Below, in pieces: positions 25,618 to 33,546 of a stretch of 62,715 nucleotides of DNA. Numbering within the stretch: the stretch's first letter is position 1; the number at the start of each line of letters is the position of its first letter. Location of the stretch: positions 1-62,715 of the forward strand of contig JBKHDI010000014.1 in NCBI GenBank assembly GCA_046541415.1, read 5' to 3'. Below the pieces are notes generated by a model. That model was not told the DNA's origin, ran no database searches, and saw only the letters and a list, made by a program, of their open reading frames with translations. The DNA is from CAZOVB01 sp046541415. Lineage in GTDB: Bacteria > Planctomycetota > Phycisphaerae > SM23-33. The translations under genes were made by a program, and so were the position numbers.

Positions 25618-26550
25618 ATGACTTCTCTGCCATCTCGTTTTCAGAACTGGCGTTGGCTGGTTCTGGCCGGAGCATCCCTGCTCGCTGCGGCGACAGGCTG
25701 TTCTGCCAAGGACGATGCACTGCCCGACGTCCCGCCCGCCGATGCCCTGGAAGAGGGCTGGGAACTGATCCGGGTTGCCAATTTCGAGGATGCCGAAAGG
25801 TACCTCCGCCGGGCCCTGGAGGCCGAAGAACCCGAAACCCTCGCCGAAGCCTGCTACGCCATGGGCCACCTCTGGCAGTACCGGATCATGGATGAAGATC
25901 TCGCCCAGGCCCGCCAGTACTACCAGCGGGTCGTAGACGAGTTCCCCACCAGCCGCACGGCCGCCTGGGCCATGCTGGCCCTGGCCCGGATGGAAAGCCT
26001 GCCCAAGACCGAAAAGGATCAGGACATCGACCAGGCCCGGCAGATGTACCAGCAGATCATCGAAGACTATCCCGGGCAGATTCCCGCCCATGAAGCCGCC
26101 TATCGCTACGCACACACCTTTCTGGAACAGGCCCAGGACCTCGAGGCCCAGCAGGAAGGCATTGATTACCTGCTGGACTACATCCAGAAGTACCCCGAGA
26201 CCTACCTCGCCGCCGTCATGTTCTATGACATCGCCGGGGTCTATACGTTCCAGAAGCAATGGACCAAGGCCGTGGATTTCTACATCCGGGCCGATGAAAA
26301 GGACCAGCAGTTCGAGCAACGTTTCGGCGACCGGACGCTCTCGTTCAACCGCCGCAGCGTCATGTACTTCCAGATCGCCCAGATCGCCGAGCACGAACTG
26401 AAGAACTATGACCTGGCGATCAAGTGGTACCGCCGCATCGTCAACGACCTGGATCGCGATAACCGACAGTACTGGGCCCGCAAGTCCATCGAACGCCTCA
26501 CCGGCGCCCAGCAGGAACCTTCAGATGCAGATGACGGGAGCCGTTCATGA
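25618..26550 (+). CDS. TPR-repeat lipoprotein, first gene of the sugar ABC operon
   Basis: The 310-residue product has a lipoprotein signal peptide with lipobox AATGC (Cys about 28) after WRWLVLAGASLLA. The mature part consists of TPR-type helix pairs (NFEDAERYLRRALEAEE, LAQARQYYQRVVDEFP, DQARQMYQQIIEDYP, WTKAVDFYIRADE, YDLAIKWYRRIVNDL). GAGG lies 6 bases before the ATG at 25618; ATGs at 25585 and 25606 are less likely. Its stop overlaps the start of the solute-binding protein by four bases, so it is part of the importer unit, perhaps as an outer scaffold. TPR lipoproteins are not standard ABC importer parts. Confidence 0.85.
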   Translation: MTSLPSRFQNWRWLVLAGASLLAAATGCSAKDDALPDVPPADALEEGWELIRVANFEDAERYLRRALEAEEPETLAEACYAMGHLWQYRIMDEDLAQARQYYQRVVDEFPTSRTAAWAMLALARMESLPKTEKDQDIDQARQMYQQIIEDYPGQIPAHEAAYRYAHTFLEQAQDLEAQQEGIDYLLDYIQKYPETYLAAVMFYDIAGVYTFQKQWTKAVDFYIRADEKDQQFEQRFGDRTLSFNRRSVMYFQIAQIAEHELKNYDLAIKWYRRIVNDLDRDNRQYWARKSIERLTGAQQEPSDADDGSRS

Positions 26551-28427
26551 CCCAGCAGTCTGAAACCGCCCGCCTCCTGGCCGAAAAAGCCCGGGCCAAG
26601 CAGAAGAAAGAGAAGGTCCGCAACATCATCGGCATGGTGGTCCTGGGGGTCGCCTTTCTCTGGTCAGCCGCGGTGGTCGCCGTCCGATCCTTCGACCGCG
26701 GCCTGCTCAGCGACAAGCCCACCATCCGCTTCGCCCACTGGCAGTTGGAAGGGGACACCGTCAACGCCATCGAGTGGGCCATCGAGGACTACAAGAAGGT
26801 CAACCCCGACGTGCGGGTGCTGCAGATCCCCGTGCCCGAACGGGCCTACCAGCAGTGGATTCGCGTCCGCCTGATCGGGCGGACCGCGCCGGACCTGATC
26901 GAGATCAACCCGTGGCAGTGGCAGAACATCATCGTCAAGTACTTCACGCCGATCGGCGAGTACATCGATCGGCCCAACCCCTACAACAGCGGTGAATTCG
27001 CCGAGGCCAAGGACCCCGAACTGGTCTACCCGGACGACAGGCCGGACCTGGAGGGCGTGCCCTGGCGGCAGACCTACGCCGACAACATGGAAGGCTCGTG
27101 GGTCAACGACCTGCAGGACTATTACGGCATGCCGATGTCGATCTTCACGATCCGCGTCTTCGCCAATGCCGACCTGCTCTCCGAAGCGACGGGGCTGAGC
27201 AAGAAGGAACTTCGGGCCCTGGTGGGCGTGCCCACCGCCGGCGACCTGCAGGAGGCCGCTGAGGGCAACTCCGACGGAACCGGCCCTGGGCGGCCTGACT
27301 TTACGTTGAGCGACTTCTTCGCCATGTGCGAGCAGATCAAACAGCTGGCCAGGGACAAGGGCGACGAAGGCAGCATCGTGCCGATCGCCGGCAGCAAGTA
27401 CATCGCGCAGATCTTCCAGAACCGGTACTTCCAGATGGCCTTCTGGGGCCTGCGGCCGGACCTGGACCTCGACTATAACGGCAGTTCGTCTACGGCCGAG
27501 AGAATCCGGGCGATTTTCACCGGAAGGCTGAACCTGGAGACCAACCCGCAGGTCGCCGCGGCCCACAAGCTGCTCTACGAGATTTCCAGGCAGTTCAACC
27601 CGGGCTTTGCCCAGTCCGACCGCGACCTGTCGGTCTTCCTGTTCACCCAGGGCAAGGCGGCGATGATCGCCACGGGCTCCTGGGAGGCCGGCACGCTCTA
27701 CGGGATCGTCGGCGGGGAGTTCGACATCCTCGTCTTCGATTTCCCCCTGGCCGGGCCGGACAGCAAGTACGCCGAGTACATCCAGGAGCGGATCTCCGAG
27801 GCCGGCCTGCAGGCGGGCTTCGCGATGGGCCTGACCAAGCACTCGACCCACAAGGCCGAGGCGGTCGATTTCATGCACTTCCTGACCAGCCGCCGGATCA
27901 ACGAACAGCTGAACAAACGCTTCAAGTGGTTCCCGGCGATTCGGGGGGCCGGTACGGTACCGGAGCTGACGAACTTCCGGCCGAAGGTCGAAGGCATCTG
28001 GAAGGTCTTCGAGATGCACGTCGGCTCCGACACGCTCCGGGAGTACGAGCAGGCCTACCAGGGCTTTATCGGCAAGGAGCACATTCGAAGCCTGGATGCC
28101 CACTTCCAGCAGTTCATCGAAGGCTACGAGAAGAAGTTCGGCCAGTTGGCCCTGTCGGACTTCCAGAAGGGCTATCGTGCCCGCTACGATCGGATCACGC
28201 AGATGGAACGACAGGCCGCCGATGCCCGAATGCGCGTCATCCGGGCCGACAAGGAAATCGACCAGCTCGATCCGGTCCTCCGCCGGAACCTGGTTTCCCT
28301 CGTCGCCGGCAGCGCCGGAGCCAAGGTGACCCGCGAACAGGAGCAGGCCCTCGTCGAGCAGGTCCGCGAGCAGACCGGGGGAAACATCCAGAAGCAGTCC
28401 CCCAGCCAGCCGGAGGATCGCCCGTGA
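26547..28427 (+). CDS. Membrane-anchored extracellular solute-binding protein (sugar ABC importer)
   Basis: The 626-residue protein has a basic cytoplasmic N-terminus (KARAKQKKEK, 14-23), one membrane helix (about 27-46) and then a family-1 type solute-binding fold starting TIRFAHWQLEGDTVNAIEWA, with PDLIEINPWQWQN, QGKAAMIATGSWEAGTLYGI and KHSTHKAEAVDFMHFLTS. It lacks a lipobox, so it is anchored by the helix, not by lipid. About 110 extra helical residues follow the fold (from about 515: HFQQFIEGYEKKFGQLAL onward), making it longer than the usual 400-450. Four-base overlaps link it to the TPR lipoprotein and the permease genes. Confidence 0.88.
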   Translation: MTQQSETARLLAEKARAKQKKEKVRNIIGMVVLGVAFLWSAAVVAVRSFDRGLLSDKPTIRFAHWQLEGDTVNAIEWAIEDYKKVNPDVRVLQIPVPERAYQQWIRVRLIGRTAPDLIEINPWQWQNIIVKYFTPIGEYIDRPNPYNSGEFAEAKDPELVYPDDRPDLEGVPWRQTYADNMEGSWVNDLQDYYGMPMSIFTIRVFANADLLSEATGLSKKELRALVGVPTAGDLQEAAEGNSDGTGPGRPDFTLSDFFAMCEQIKQLARDKGDEGSIVPIAGSKYIAQIFQNRYFQMAFWGLRPDLDLDYNGSSSTAERIRAIFTGRLNLETNPQVAAAHKLLYEISRQFNPGFAQSDRDLSVFLFTQGKAAMIATGSWEAGTLYGIVGGEFDILVFDFPLAGPDSKYAEYIQERISEAGLQAGFAMGLTKHSTHKAEAVDFMHFLTSRRINEQLNKRFKWFPAIRGAGTVPELTNFRPKVEGIWKVFEMHVGSDTLREYEQAYQGFIGKEHIRSLDAHFQQFIEGYEKKFGQLALSDFQKGYRARYDRITQMERQAADARMRVIRADKEIDQLDPVLRRNLVSLVAGSAGAKVTREQEQALVEQVREQTGGNIQKQSPSQPEDRP

Positions 28428-29947
28428 AACGCATCAGTGCCCGCCAGCTGCGGAACTATTGGCCGGTCTTCCTGCTGCTGATCCCGACATTCGCCCTGAT
28501 CGGCCTGTTCTCCTACATCCCGGCCGGTTCGGCGATCTACCACTCGTTCTTCCGCTGGGACGGCGACGACATAAAGGAATTCGTCGCCATGGAGAACTTC
28601 AAAGAGGCCGTCAATGACGAGGAACTCGGCAGCGCGTTCGGCCTGGTGATGATCTTCATCTCGGCCAACCTGGTCAAGATGACCCCGTCGATCCTCATTG
28701 CCGTGCTGATCCACCGCCTGGCCAGCAACCGGTGGAGGTACCTGTACCGGATCGCATTCGTCTTACCGATGATCATCCCGGCGATGGTCTGGCTGTTGAT
28801 ATGGAAATACTTCTACGAACCGAACTTCGGCGTGCTCAACTCGGTGCTCAAGGGCATGGGGTTGATGGACGGCCTGAACTGGCTGGACCAGGCCATGCCC
28901 GCCCTGGCCGGCTATATCGCGCCGTTCAATGATGAAATCGTCCGCCCGATCTTCCGCTCGGTCTGGGGGCTGGGCATCTTCGGGGCGATGGTTCTGGGCA
29001 TGCTTCCGAGCATCCCGCACCGTATCGGGCTTGTGGGGATCAAGAAGACCGACCACAGACCGGTCAACGAAGTCTTCTACGCCGGCCTGGGCGACAGTAT
29101 CTCCGCGCTGGGACGCGGATGGATGTGGTGGGTCGCCCTGCTGGCCGGGGGCTACCTGCTGATGGACCTGCCGCGCACGATCGCATTCATGGCCTTGCTG
29201 ATGGTTTCATCGCAGTTCGTCCGCTTCGCCAGCGACCCCGACGACTCTCGTCGCAGTGCGTCGATCGGCCTGCTGTTTTTCATCTGCGCAGGAATCGTTG
29301 TGGGCACGTATATTTTCTTCGTCCGATCGGTCCCCTTTGCCCTCTTCGGCATGCTGATTCCGCTGCTGTTCTGGGCAAGCTGGTCCAGCGAAGACGCACG
29401 GGAATGGGTCCGGCGGTCGGGCATGTTCATCCTGCTGTTCTTTGCCCTTCTGGTCCTGACGTCCCTGACGTGGACCGACCCGACCGATGCGTTCCGGTAC
29501 GGCCGACCCACCTGGCTGAACAACCCGAAGCTCATTCCCACGGCCCTGATTTTCTGGGGCTTCCCGTGGGTGGGCATCGTTTCGGTGTTGCTCTATCTTT
29601 CGGGTCTGGGCAACATCGACCAGAGCGTCTACGAGGCCGCGGAGATCGACGGCTGCGGCTGGTTCCGGAAGTTCTGGAACGTCGAGCTGCCGCTGATCAT
29701 GACGCAGATCCGCCTGAACCTGGTGCTGATGATCATCGGCACGCTGAAAGGCTGGGGCCAGGTGTACATTCTGCTGGGCGATACCGGTGGGCCTGAAGGC
29801 GCGGGCATGCTGCCCGGGCTGTATATGTTCCGCAAGGCCTTTACCGACGGCGAGGCAGGATACGGCTGTGCCATCGGGCTTTTGCTGTTCTTCCTGATCG
29901 TCTACCTGACGCTGGTCAACAACAAGTACGTGAGAGTGGAAAAGTAA
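28424..29947 (+). CDS. MalF-type ABC sugar permease with a large extra membrane insertion
   Basis: The 507-residue protein starts at GTG in a GTGA overlap with the binding-protein gene. Core MalF helices are at about 12-32, 68-98 and 107-130, and the core resumes at about 365 with the ATPase-contacting EAA loop VYEAAEIDGCGWFRKFWNVE (403-422). Between them residues about 158-363 hold an insertion with roughly six hydrophobic segments (for example WMWWVALLAGGYLLM, IGLLFFICAGIVVGTYIFF, GMFILLFFALLVLTSL). Usual family length is near 300. It forms the channel with the MalG-like partner downstream. Confidence 0.88.
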   Translation: MKRISARQLRNYWPVFLLLIPTFALIGLFSYIPAGSAIYHSFFRWDGDDIKEFVAMENFKEAVNDEELGSAFGLVMIFISANLVKMTPSILIAVLIHRLASNRWRYLYRIAFVLPMIIPAMVWLLIWKYFYEPNFGVLNSVLKGMGLMDGLNWLDQAMPALAGYIAPFNDEIVRPIFRSVWGLGIFGAMVLGMLPSIPHRIGLVGIKKTDHRPVNEVFYAGLGDSISALGRGWMWWVALLAGGYLLMDLPRTIAFMALLMVSSQFVRFASDPDDSRRSASIGLLFFICAGIVVGTYIFFVRSVPFALFGMLIPLLFWASWSSEDAREWVRRSGMFILLFFALLVLTSLTWTDPTDAFRYGRPTWLNNPKLIPTALIFWGFPWVGIVSVLLYLSGLGNIDQSVYEAAEIDGCGWFRKFWNVELPLIMTQIRLNLVLMIIGTLKGWGQVYILLGDTGGPEGAGMLPGLYMFRKAFTDGEAGYGCAIGLLLFFLIVYLTLVNNKYVRVEK

Positions 29948-29948
29948 C

Positions 29949-30815
29949 ATGGCAGACGACGTAAGAACCGGTAGCGCCTTCCAGAGCCCCTGGGCCGAGG
30001 TCGTCAAGCACGGGCTGATCGTCCTGGCCCTGTGTTCGGCGTTCTTCCCGCTGTACATGATGCTGAACATCTCGGCCAAGACCAACAAGGAGTTCTACGC
30101 CCACCCGTGGTATCCCAGCCAGGACCCGGCTACGCTGGCCTCGACGGCCTGGGACAACTACACCGAGGGTTGGGACCTGGTCGGCGCGTCGATCCCGAAC
30201 ACCATTTTCCTGGCCGTCATGTCGACCGGGGTGACGCTGGTCGCCGCCCTGCTCTGTGCGTACGTCTTCGCCCGCTTCGCCTTCCCGGGCAAGACGCTGC
30301 TCTGGTCGGCCCTGCTGCTGTTGATGCTCATGCCCGGGGTGGCCAACCTCGTGCCCCTGTTCATCCTGCTGCGGGAGATGCGGCTGCTGGACACCTACAC
30401 CGCCCTGATCATCACCGGGGCCGCCGGCGGGCAGGTGTTCAATGTCTTCATCCTGAAAAACTACATCGAGGATACCGCCGAGGACCTCTTCGAGGCGGCC
30501 GAAGTCGACGGCGCCGGGCCCCTGCGACAGATCTGGGACGTGGTGATCCCGATGAACGGGTCGATCCTGGCGACGCTGGCCTGCCTGGCGTTCGTGGGCA
30601 ACTGGAACAACTTCCTGCTGCCCCTGCTGCTGCTGACCGACCCGGACCGCCTTCCCACGGCCGTGCAACTGTTCTACCTCGACGGAGCCTACGTCCGCCA
30701 GTGGGGCCCGACGATGGCCGCCTACGGCCTGACCGCCGTGCCCCTGATCGTCCTGTTCATCTTTACAATGCGGTTCTTCATCCGCGGCGTCGGCGCCGGC
30801 AGCGTGAAGGGTTGA
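29949..30815 (+). CDS. MalG-type ABC sugar permease
   Basis: The 288-residue protein has about six membrane helices and the EAA loop DLFEAAEVDGAGPLRQIWDV in the expected position, followed by IPMNGSILATLACLAFVGNW. It starts one base after the stop of the MalF-like gene. It is the second channel half of the sugar importer. Its length is normal for the family, in contrast to its enlarged partner. Confidence 0.93.
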   Translation: MADDVRTGSAFQSPWAEVVKHGLIVLALCSAFFPLYMMLNISAKTNKEFYAHPWYPSQDPATLASTAWDNYTEGWDLVGASIPNTIFLAVMSTGVTLVAALLCAYVFARFAFPGKTLLWSALLLLMLMPGVANLVPLFILLREMRLLDTYTALIITGAAGGQVFNVFILKNYIEDTAEDLFEAAEVDGAGPLRQIWDVVIPMNGSILATLACLAFVGNWNNFLLPLLLLTDPDRLPTAVQLFYLDGAYVRQWGPTMAAYGLTAVPLIVLFIFTMRFFIRGVGAGSVKG

Positions 30816-30858
30816 TCGCTGCAGGCGACCGGAGTTGCTGTCGAAGCCGCCGACAACA

Positions 30859-30867
30859 TGGTATAAT
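30859..30867 (+). promoter_or_regulatory. Extended -10 promoter for the ABC ATPase gene
   Basis: TGG followed by a perfect TATAAT (30862-30867) lies about 48 bases before the ATG at 30915. The -35 is poor, as allowed with an extended -10. It gives the ATPase gene its own promoter within the ABC cluster. Confidence 0.5.
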
Positions 30868-30914
30868 CCGAGCTACTATCCAAGGCCCAGGCCCGAGACA
30901 ATAAGGAACTGACA

Positions 30915-32048
30915 ATGGCTGAAGTGATTCTCGAGAAGGTAACGAAGATCTATCCCGGCGGCGTCGAGGCCGTCAAGGCTATCGACCTGGACATCCACGA
31001 CGAGGAGTTCATCGTCCTGGTAGGCCCCTCCGGCTGCGGCAAGTCGACGACGCTTCGCATGGTGGCGGGCCTGGAGGAAATCACCGGCGGGACGATCTCC
31101 ATCGGCGACCGCATCGTCAACGACGTGCCCCCCAAGGATCGGGACATCGCCATGGTCTTCCAGAATTACGCCCTGTACCCGCACATGACGGTCTACAAGA
31201 ACATGGCCTTCGCCCTCAAGCTCCGGCGGACGTCCAAGGCTGAAATCGACAAGCGCGTCCGCGATGCCGCCCGGATCCTGGGCATCAGCGAACTGCTGGA
31301 CCGCAAGCCCAAGGCCCTCTCCGGCGGCCAGAGGCAACGCGTCGCGGTCGGCCGGGCCATCGTCCGGGCACCCAAGGCGTTCCTCTTCGACGAACCGCTG
31401 AGCAACCTCGACGCCAAGCTCCGCGTCGAAATGCGGGCCGAACTGAAGCGCCTCCACAGCCGCCTGCAGACGACTACCATCTACGTCACACACGACCAGG
31501 AAGAGGCCATGACCCTCGGCGACCGGATCGTCGTGATGAAATACGGCGTGATCCAGCAGTGCGGCACGCCCCTGGAAGTCTACGACACGCCCTCCAACCG
31601 CTTCGTGGCCGGTTTCGTCGGAACGCCTCCGATGAACTTCTTCGACGGCAAACTCGTCAGCCACGACGGCGGCGTCTGGTTCGATGAAGGCACGTTCGAG
31701 GTCAAGATGACCCCCGACATCGCCGACCGCGTCGGCGACTGGATCGGCAAGGACATCTGCTTCGGAATGAGGCCCGAAGGCATGAACATCTCCAGCGAGG
31801 GACGCTTCGCAGGCGAGGGAAACTCGTTTTCCGCCAAGGTCACCGTCGTCGAGCCGCTGGGCGAGAAGATGGACGTCTACCTGGCCACCGACAAACACCC
31901 GCACGTCGTCGCCCGCGTCGATGCCCGCCGCGACGTCGAACCGGGACAGGAACTCAAGATCTTCGTGGACATGAAGAAAGTCCACTGCTTCGAGCCGACC
32001 GAAGACGGGGCAAACCTGACCATCCGCCCCGAGGCCGTCGTCAGCTGA
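30915..32048 (+). CDS. ugpC: UgpC/MalK-family ABC transporter ATPase
   Basis: The 377-residue protein has the ABC core: Walker A GPSGCGKST (37-45), Q-loop MVFQNYALYPHMTV, signature LSGGQRQRVAVGRA, Walker B AFLFDEPLSNLD and H-loop YVTHDQEEAMTLGD. The C-terminal TOBE/regulatory domain of about 130 residues (from VAGFVGTPPMNFFDG) places it in the UgpC/MalK/MsmK group that energises CUT1 sugar importers. AGGA lies 7 bases before the ATG. It is 99 bp behind the permease genes and has its own promoter, so it may serve several importers. The gene symbol is a group label. Confidence 0.93.
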   Translation: MAEVILEKVTKIYPGGVEAVKAIDLDIHDEEFIVLVGPSGCGKSTTLRMVAGLEEITGGTISIGDRIVNDVPPKDRDIAMVFQNYALYPHMTVYKNMAFALKLRRTSKAEIDKRVRDAARILGISELLDRKPKALSGGQRQRVAVGRAIVRAPKAFLFDEPLSNLDAKLRVEMRAELKRLHSRLQTTTIYVTHDQEEAMTLGDRIVVMKYGVIQQCGTPLEVYDTPSNRFVAGFVGTPPMNFFDGKLVSHDGGVWFDEGTFEVKMTPDIADRVGDWIGKDICFGMRPEGMNISSEGRFAGEGNSFSAKVTVVEPLGEKMDVYLATDKHPHVVARVDARRDVEPGQELKIFVDMKKVHCFEPTEDGANLTIRPEAVVS

Positions 32049-32075
32049 GGCCCCGCCTGAGAAAACCGTAACTCC

Positions 32076-32104
32076 GCGGCCGGTGTTCCCGCAACGCCGG
32101 CCGC
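32076..32104 (+). terminator. Hairpin after the ABC ATPase gene
   Basis: GCGGCCGG and CCGGCCGC form a perfect 8-bp stem around 13 bases, followed by TTCTGTT. The T-run is poor, so it may be a weak terminator. Confidence 0.5.
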
Positions 32105-32128
32105 TTCTGTTGACCAAGAGCCAACCCC

Positions 32129-33319
32129 GTGCGACGCATCCGCAGACTGCTGCTGGTCTCCTTCCTCGAAAGCTTCGCGACCATCTGCGTCGAACGCGGG
32201 ATCTACTTCTTCACCACCGCCCGGCTGGGCTTCAGCGAGGCCGGAAACCTCGCCCTGGCCATCTGCTTCGGGCTGGCGTATTTCGTGGCCGCCTTCGCCA
32301 GCCATCCCATCACCAGCCGCCTGGGCCCGGGCAAGGTCCTGCGCTGGTCGATCGTCCTGGTCCTGCTGGCCCACCTGGCCCTGGGCGGCTGGATGGCCAT
32401 GCTGCTGGGCCGATTCGGACCCGGGGCCGATAACATTCTCGTCTTCGCCGTCGCCACGGCCATCGGGGCACTGACGGGCCTGAAGTGGCCCATCATCGAA
32501 AGCTACGTCTCTGCCGGTTTCACCCCCTCCCAGACGTTCCAGGTCGTCGGGCGGTTCAGCCTCTCCTGGGCCGGGGCGGTCCCCCTGGCCGTCGCCCTGG
32601 CCGGGCCGATGATCGCCCTGCACGCCTCGGTGCTCTTCCTCGTCCCGGCGGTGCTGAACGCCGCAGCCCTGGTCCTCATCCGCGATCTGCCCGGCAACCC
32701 TGTCCACCTGCCCGACGACCACCCGGCGCGCCCCGACCCGGCCCGCCTGAAGCGCATGCGGACGCTGCTTTCGGTCGGCCGGCTGCAACTGATCTCCAGC
32801 TACTGCTTCATGTGGATCCTCGCCGCTATCGTGCCCAACATCCTGGAAGACCGGTTCCTGCTGGCCGTGGCGGTCGCCACCGCGGTCGCGGCCATCCTGG
32901 AAGCCTCGCGCCTGGCTGCGTTTGTCAGCCTCACGCGGTTCGGCAGCTTCTGCGACAGCATACCGGCCCTGCTGGTCGTGACGGTCACCCTGCCGATCGG
33001 CTTTGTGGTGGTCCTTTTCGCGCCGAACCTGCCGGTGCTGATTGTCGGGGAGATCGTATTCGGCCTCTCTGCGGGGGTCATCTACTATGCCTCGCTCTAC
33101 CACGCCCTGGTGGTCAAGAACGCCGCGGTCTCGGCCGGCGGGGCCCACGAGGGGCTGATCGGCCTGGGATTTGCGGCCGGGCCCATTTTCGCCCTCCTGG
33201 GCCTGTCACTGCCCGGCGTGACCAAGATGACGGGACTGTCCCTGGGCGTCGCAGCGGTTACCTTGCCCTGCCTGCTGCTGGCGGGGCGAAAACTTCTTGC
33301 TCTCCGTACGACGCGATAA
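32129..33319 (+). CDS. MFS transporter, substrate unknown
   Basis: The 396-residue protein starts at GTG and has about 11-12 hydrophobic helices in two halves separated by a hydrophilic loop near residues 190-210 (HLPDDHPARPDPARLKRMR). The pattern is that of the major facilitator superfamily, but the loop 2-3 motif is weak (ASHPITSRLGPGKVLRW). It lies 80 bp after the sugar ABC ATPase and might export or import a related metabolite, but nothing shows the substrate. Confidence 0.75.
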   Translation: MRRIRRLLLVSFLESFATICVERGIYFFTTARLGFSEAGNLALAICFGLAYFVAAFASHPITSRLGPGKVLRWSIVLVLLAHLALGGWMAMLLGRFGPGADNILVFAVATAIGALTGLKWPIIESYVSAGFTPSQTFQVVGRFSLSWAGAVPLAVALAGPMIALHASVLFLVPAVLNAAALVLIRDLPGNPVHLPDDHPARPDPARLKRMRTLLSVGRLQLISSYCFMWILAAIVPNILEDRFLLAVAVATAVAAILEASRLAAFVSLTRFGSFCDSIPALLVVTVTLPIGFVVVLFAPNLPVLIVGEIVFGLSAGVIYYASLYHALVVKNAAVSAGGAHEGLIGLGFAAGPIFALLGLSLPGVTKMTGLSLGVAAVTLPCLLLAGRKLLALRTTR

Positions 33320-33438
33320 CCTGTTCTAATTTCGCGGCTTAGCTCTATTCTTCTGCGTCTCACGGCCGGGCTGGGGACATTTTTCGAAGCGGCTTGCTAA
33401 CGCTGCGACGGGTGATGAGTCTATCTCCACACAAGGTG

Positions 33439-33456
33439 ACTGACTGGTCGGTCAGT
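33439..33456. promoter_or_regulatory. TetR-type operator-like palindrome ACTGAC-N6-GTCAGT
   Basis: Two perfect 6-base arms surround TGGTCG in the 226-bp gap before the PPC-domain gene. The TGACTGACTGG core resembles sites of TetR-family repressors. No TetR gene is in the window. Otherwise the gap shows only the Shine-Dalgarno AGGAG at 33535-33539. Confidence 0.4.
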
Positions 33457-33546
33457 GGACAGCAACCCCGGGACGCCGCCCGCACAACCGAAAGAGCCAC
33501 CCCCGAAACCCGCATTCGCCTCGTAATTGTAATCAGGAGACCAACC

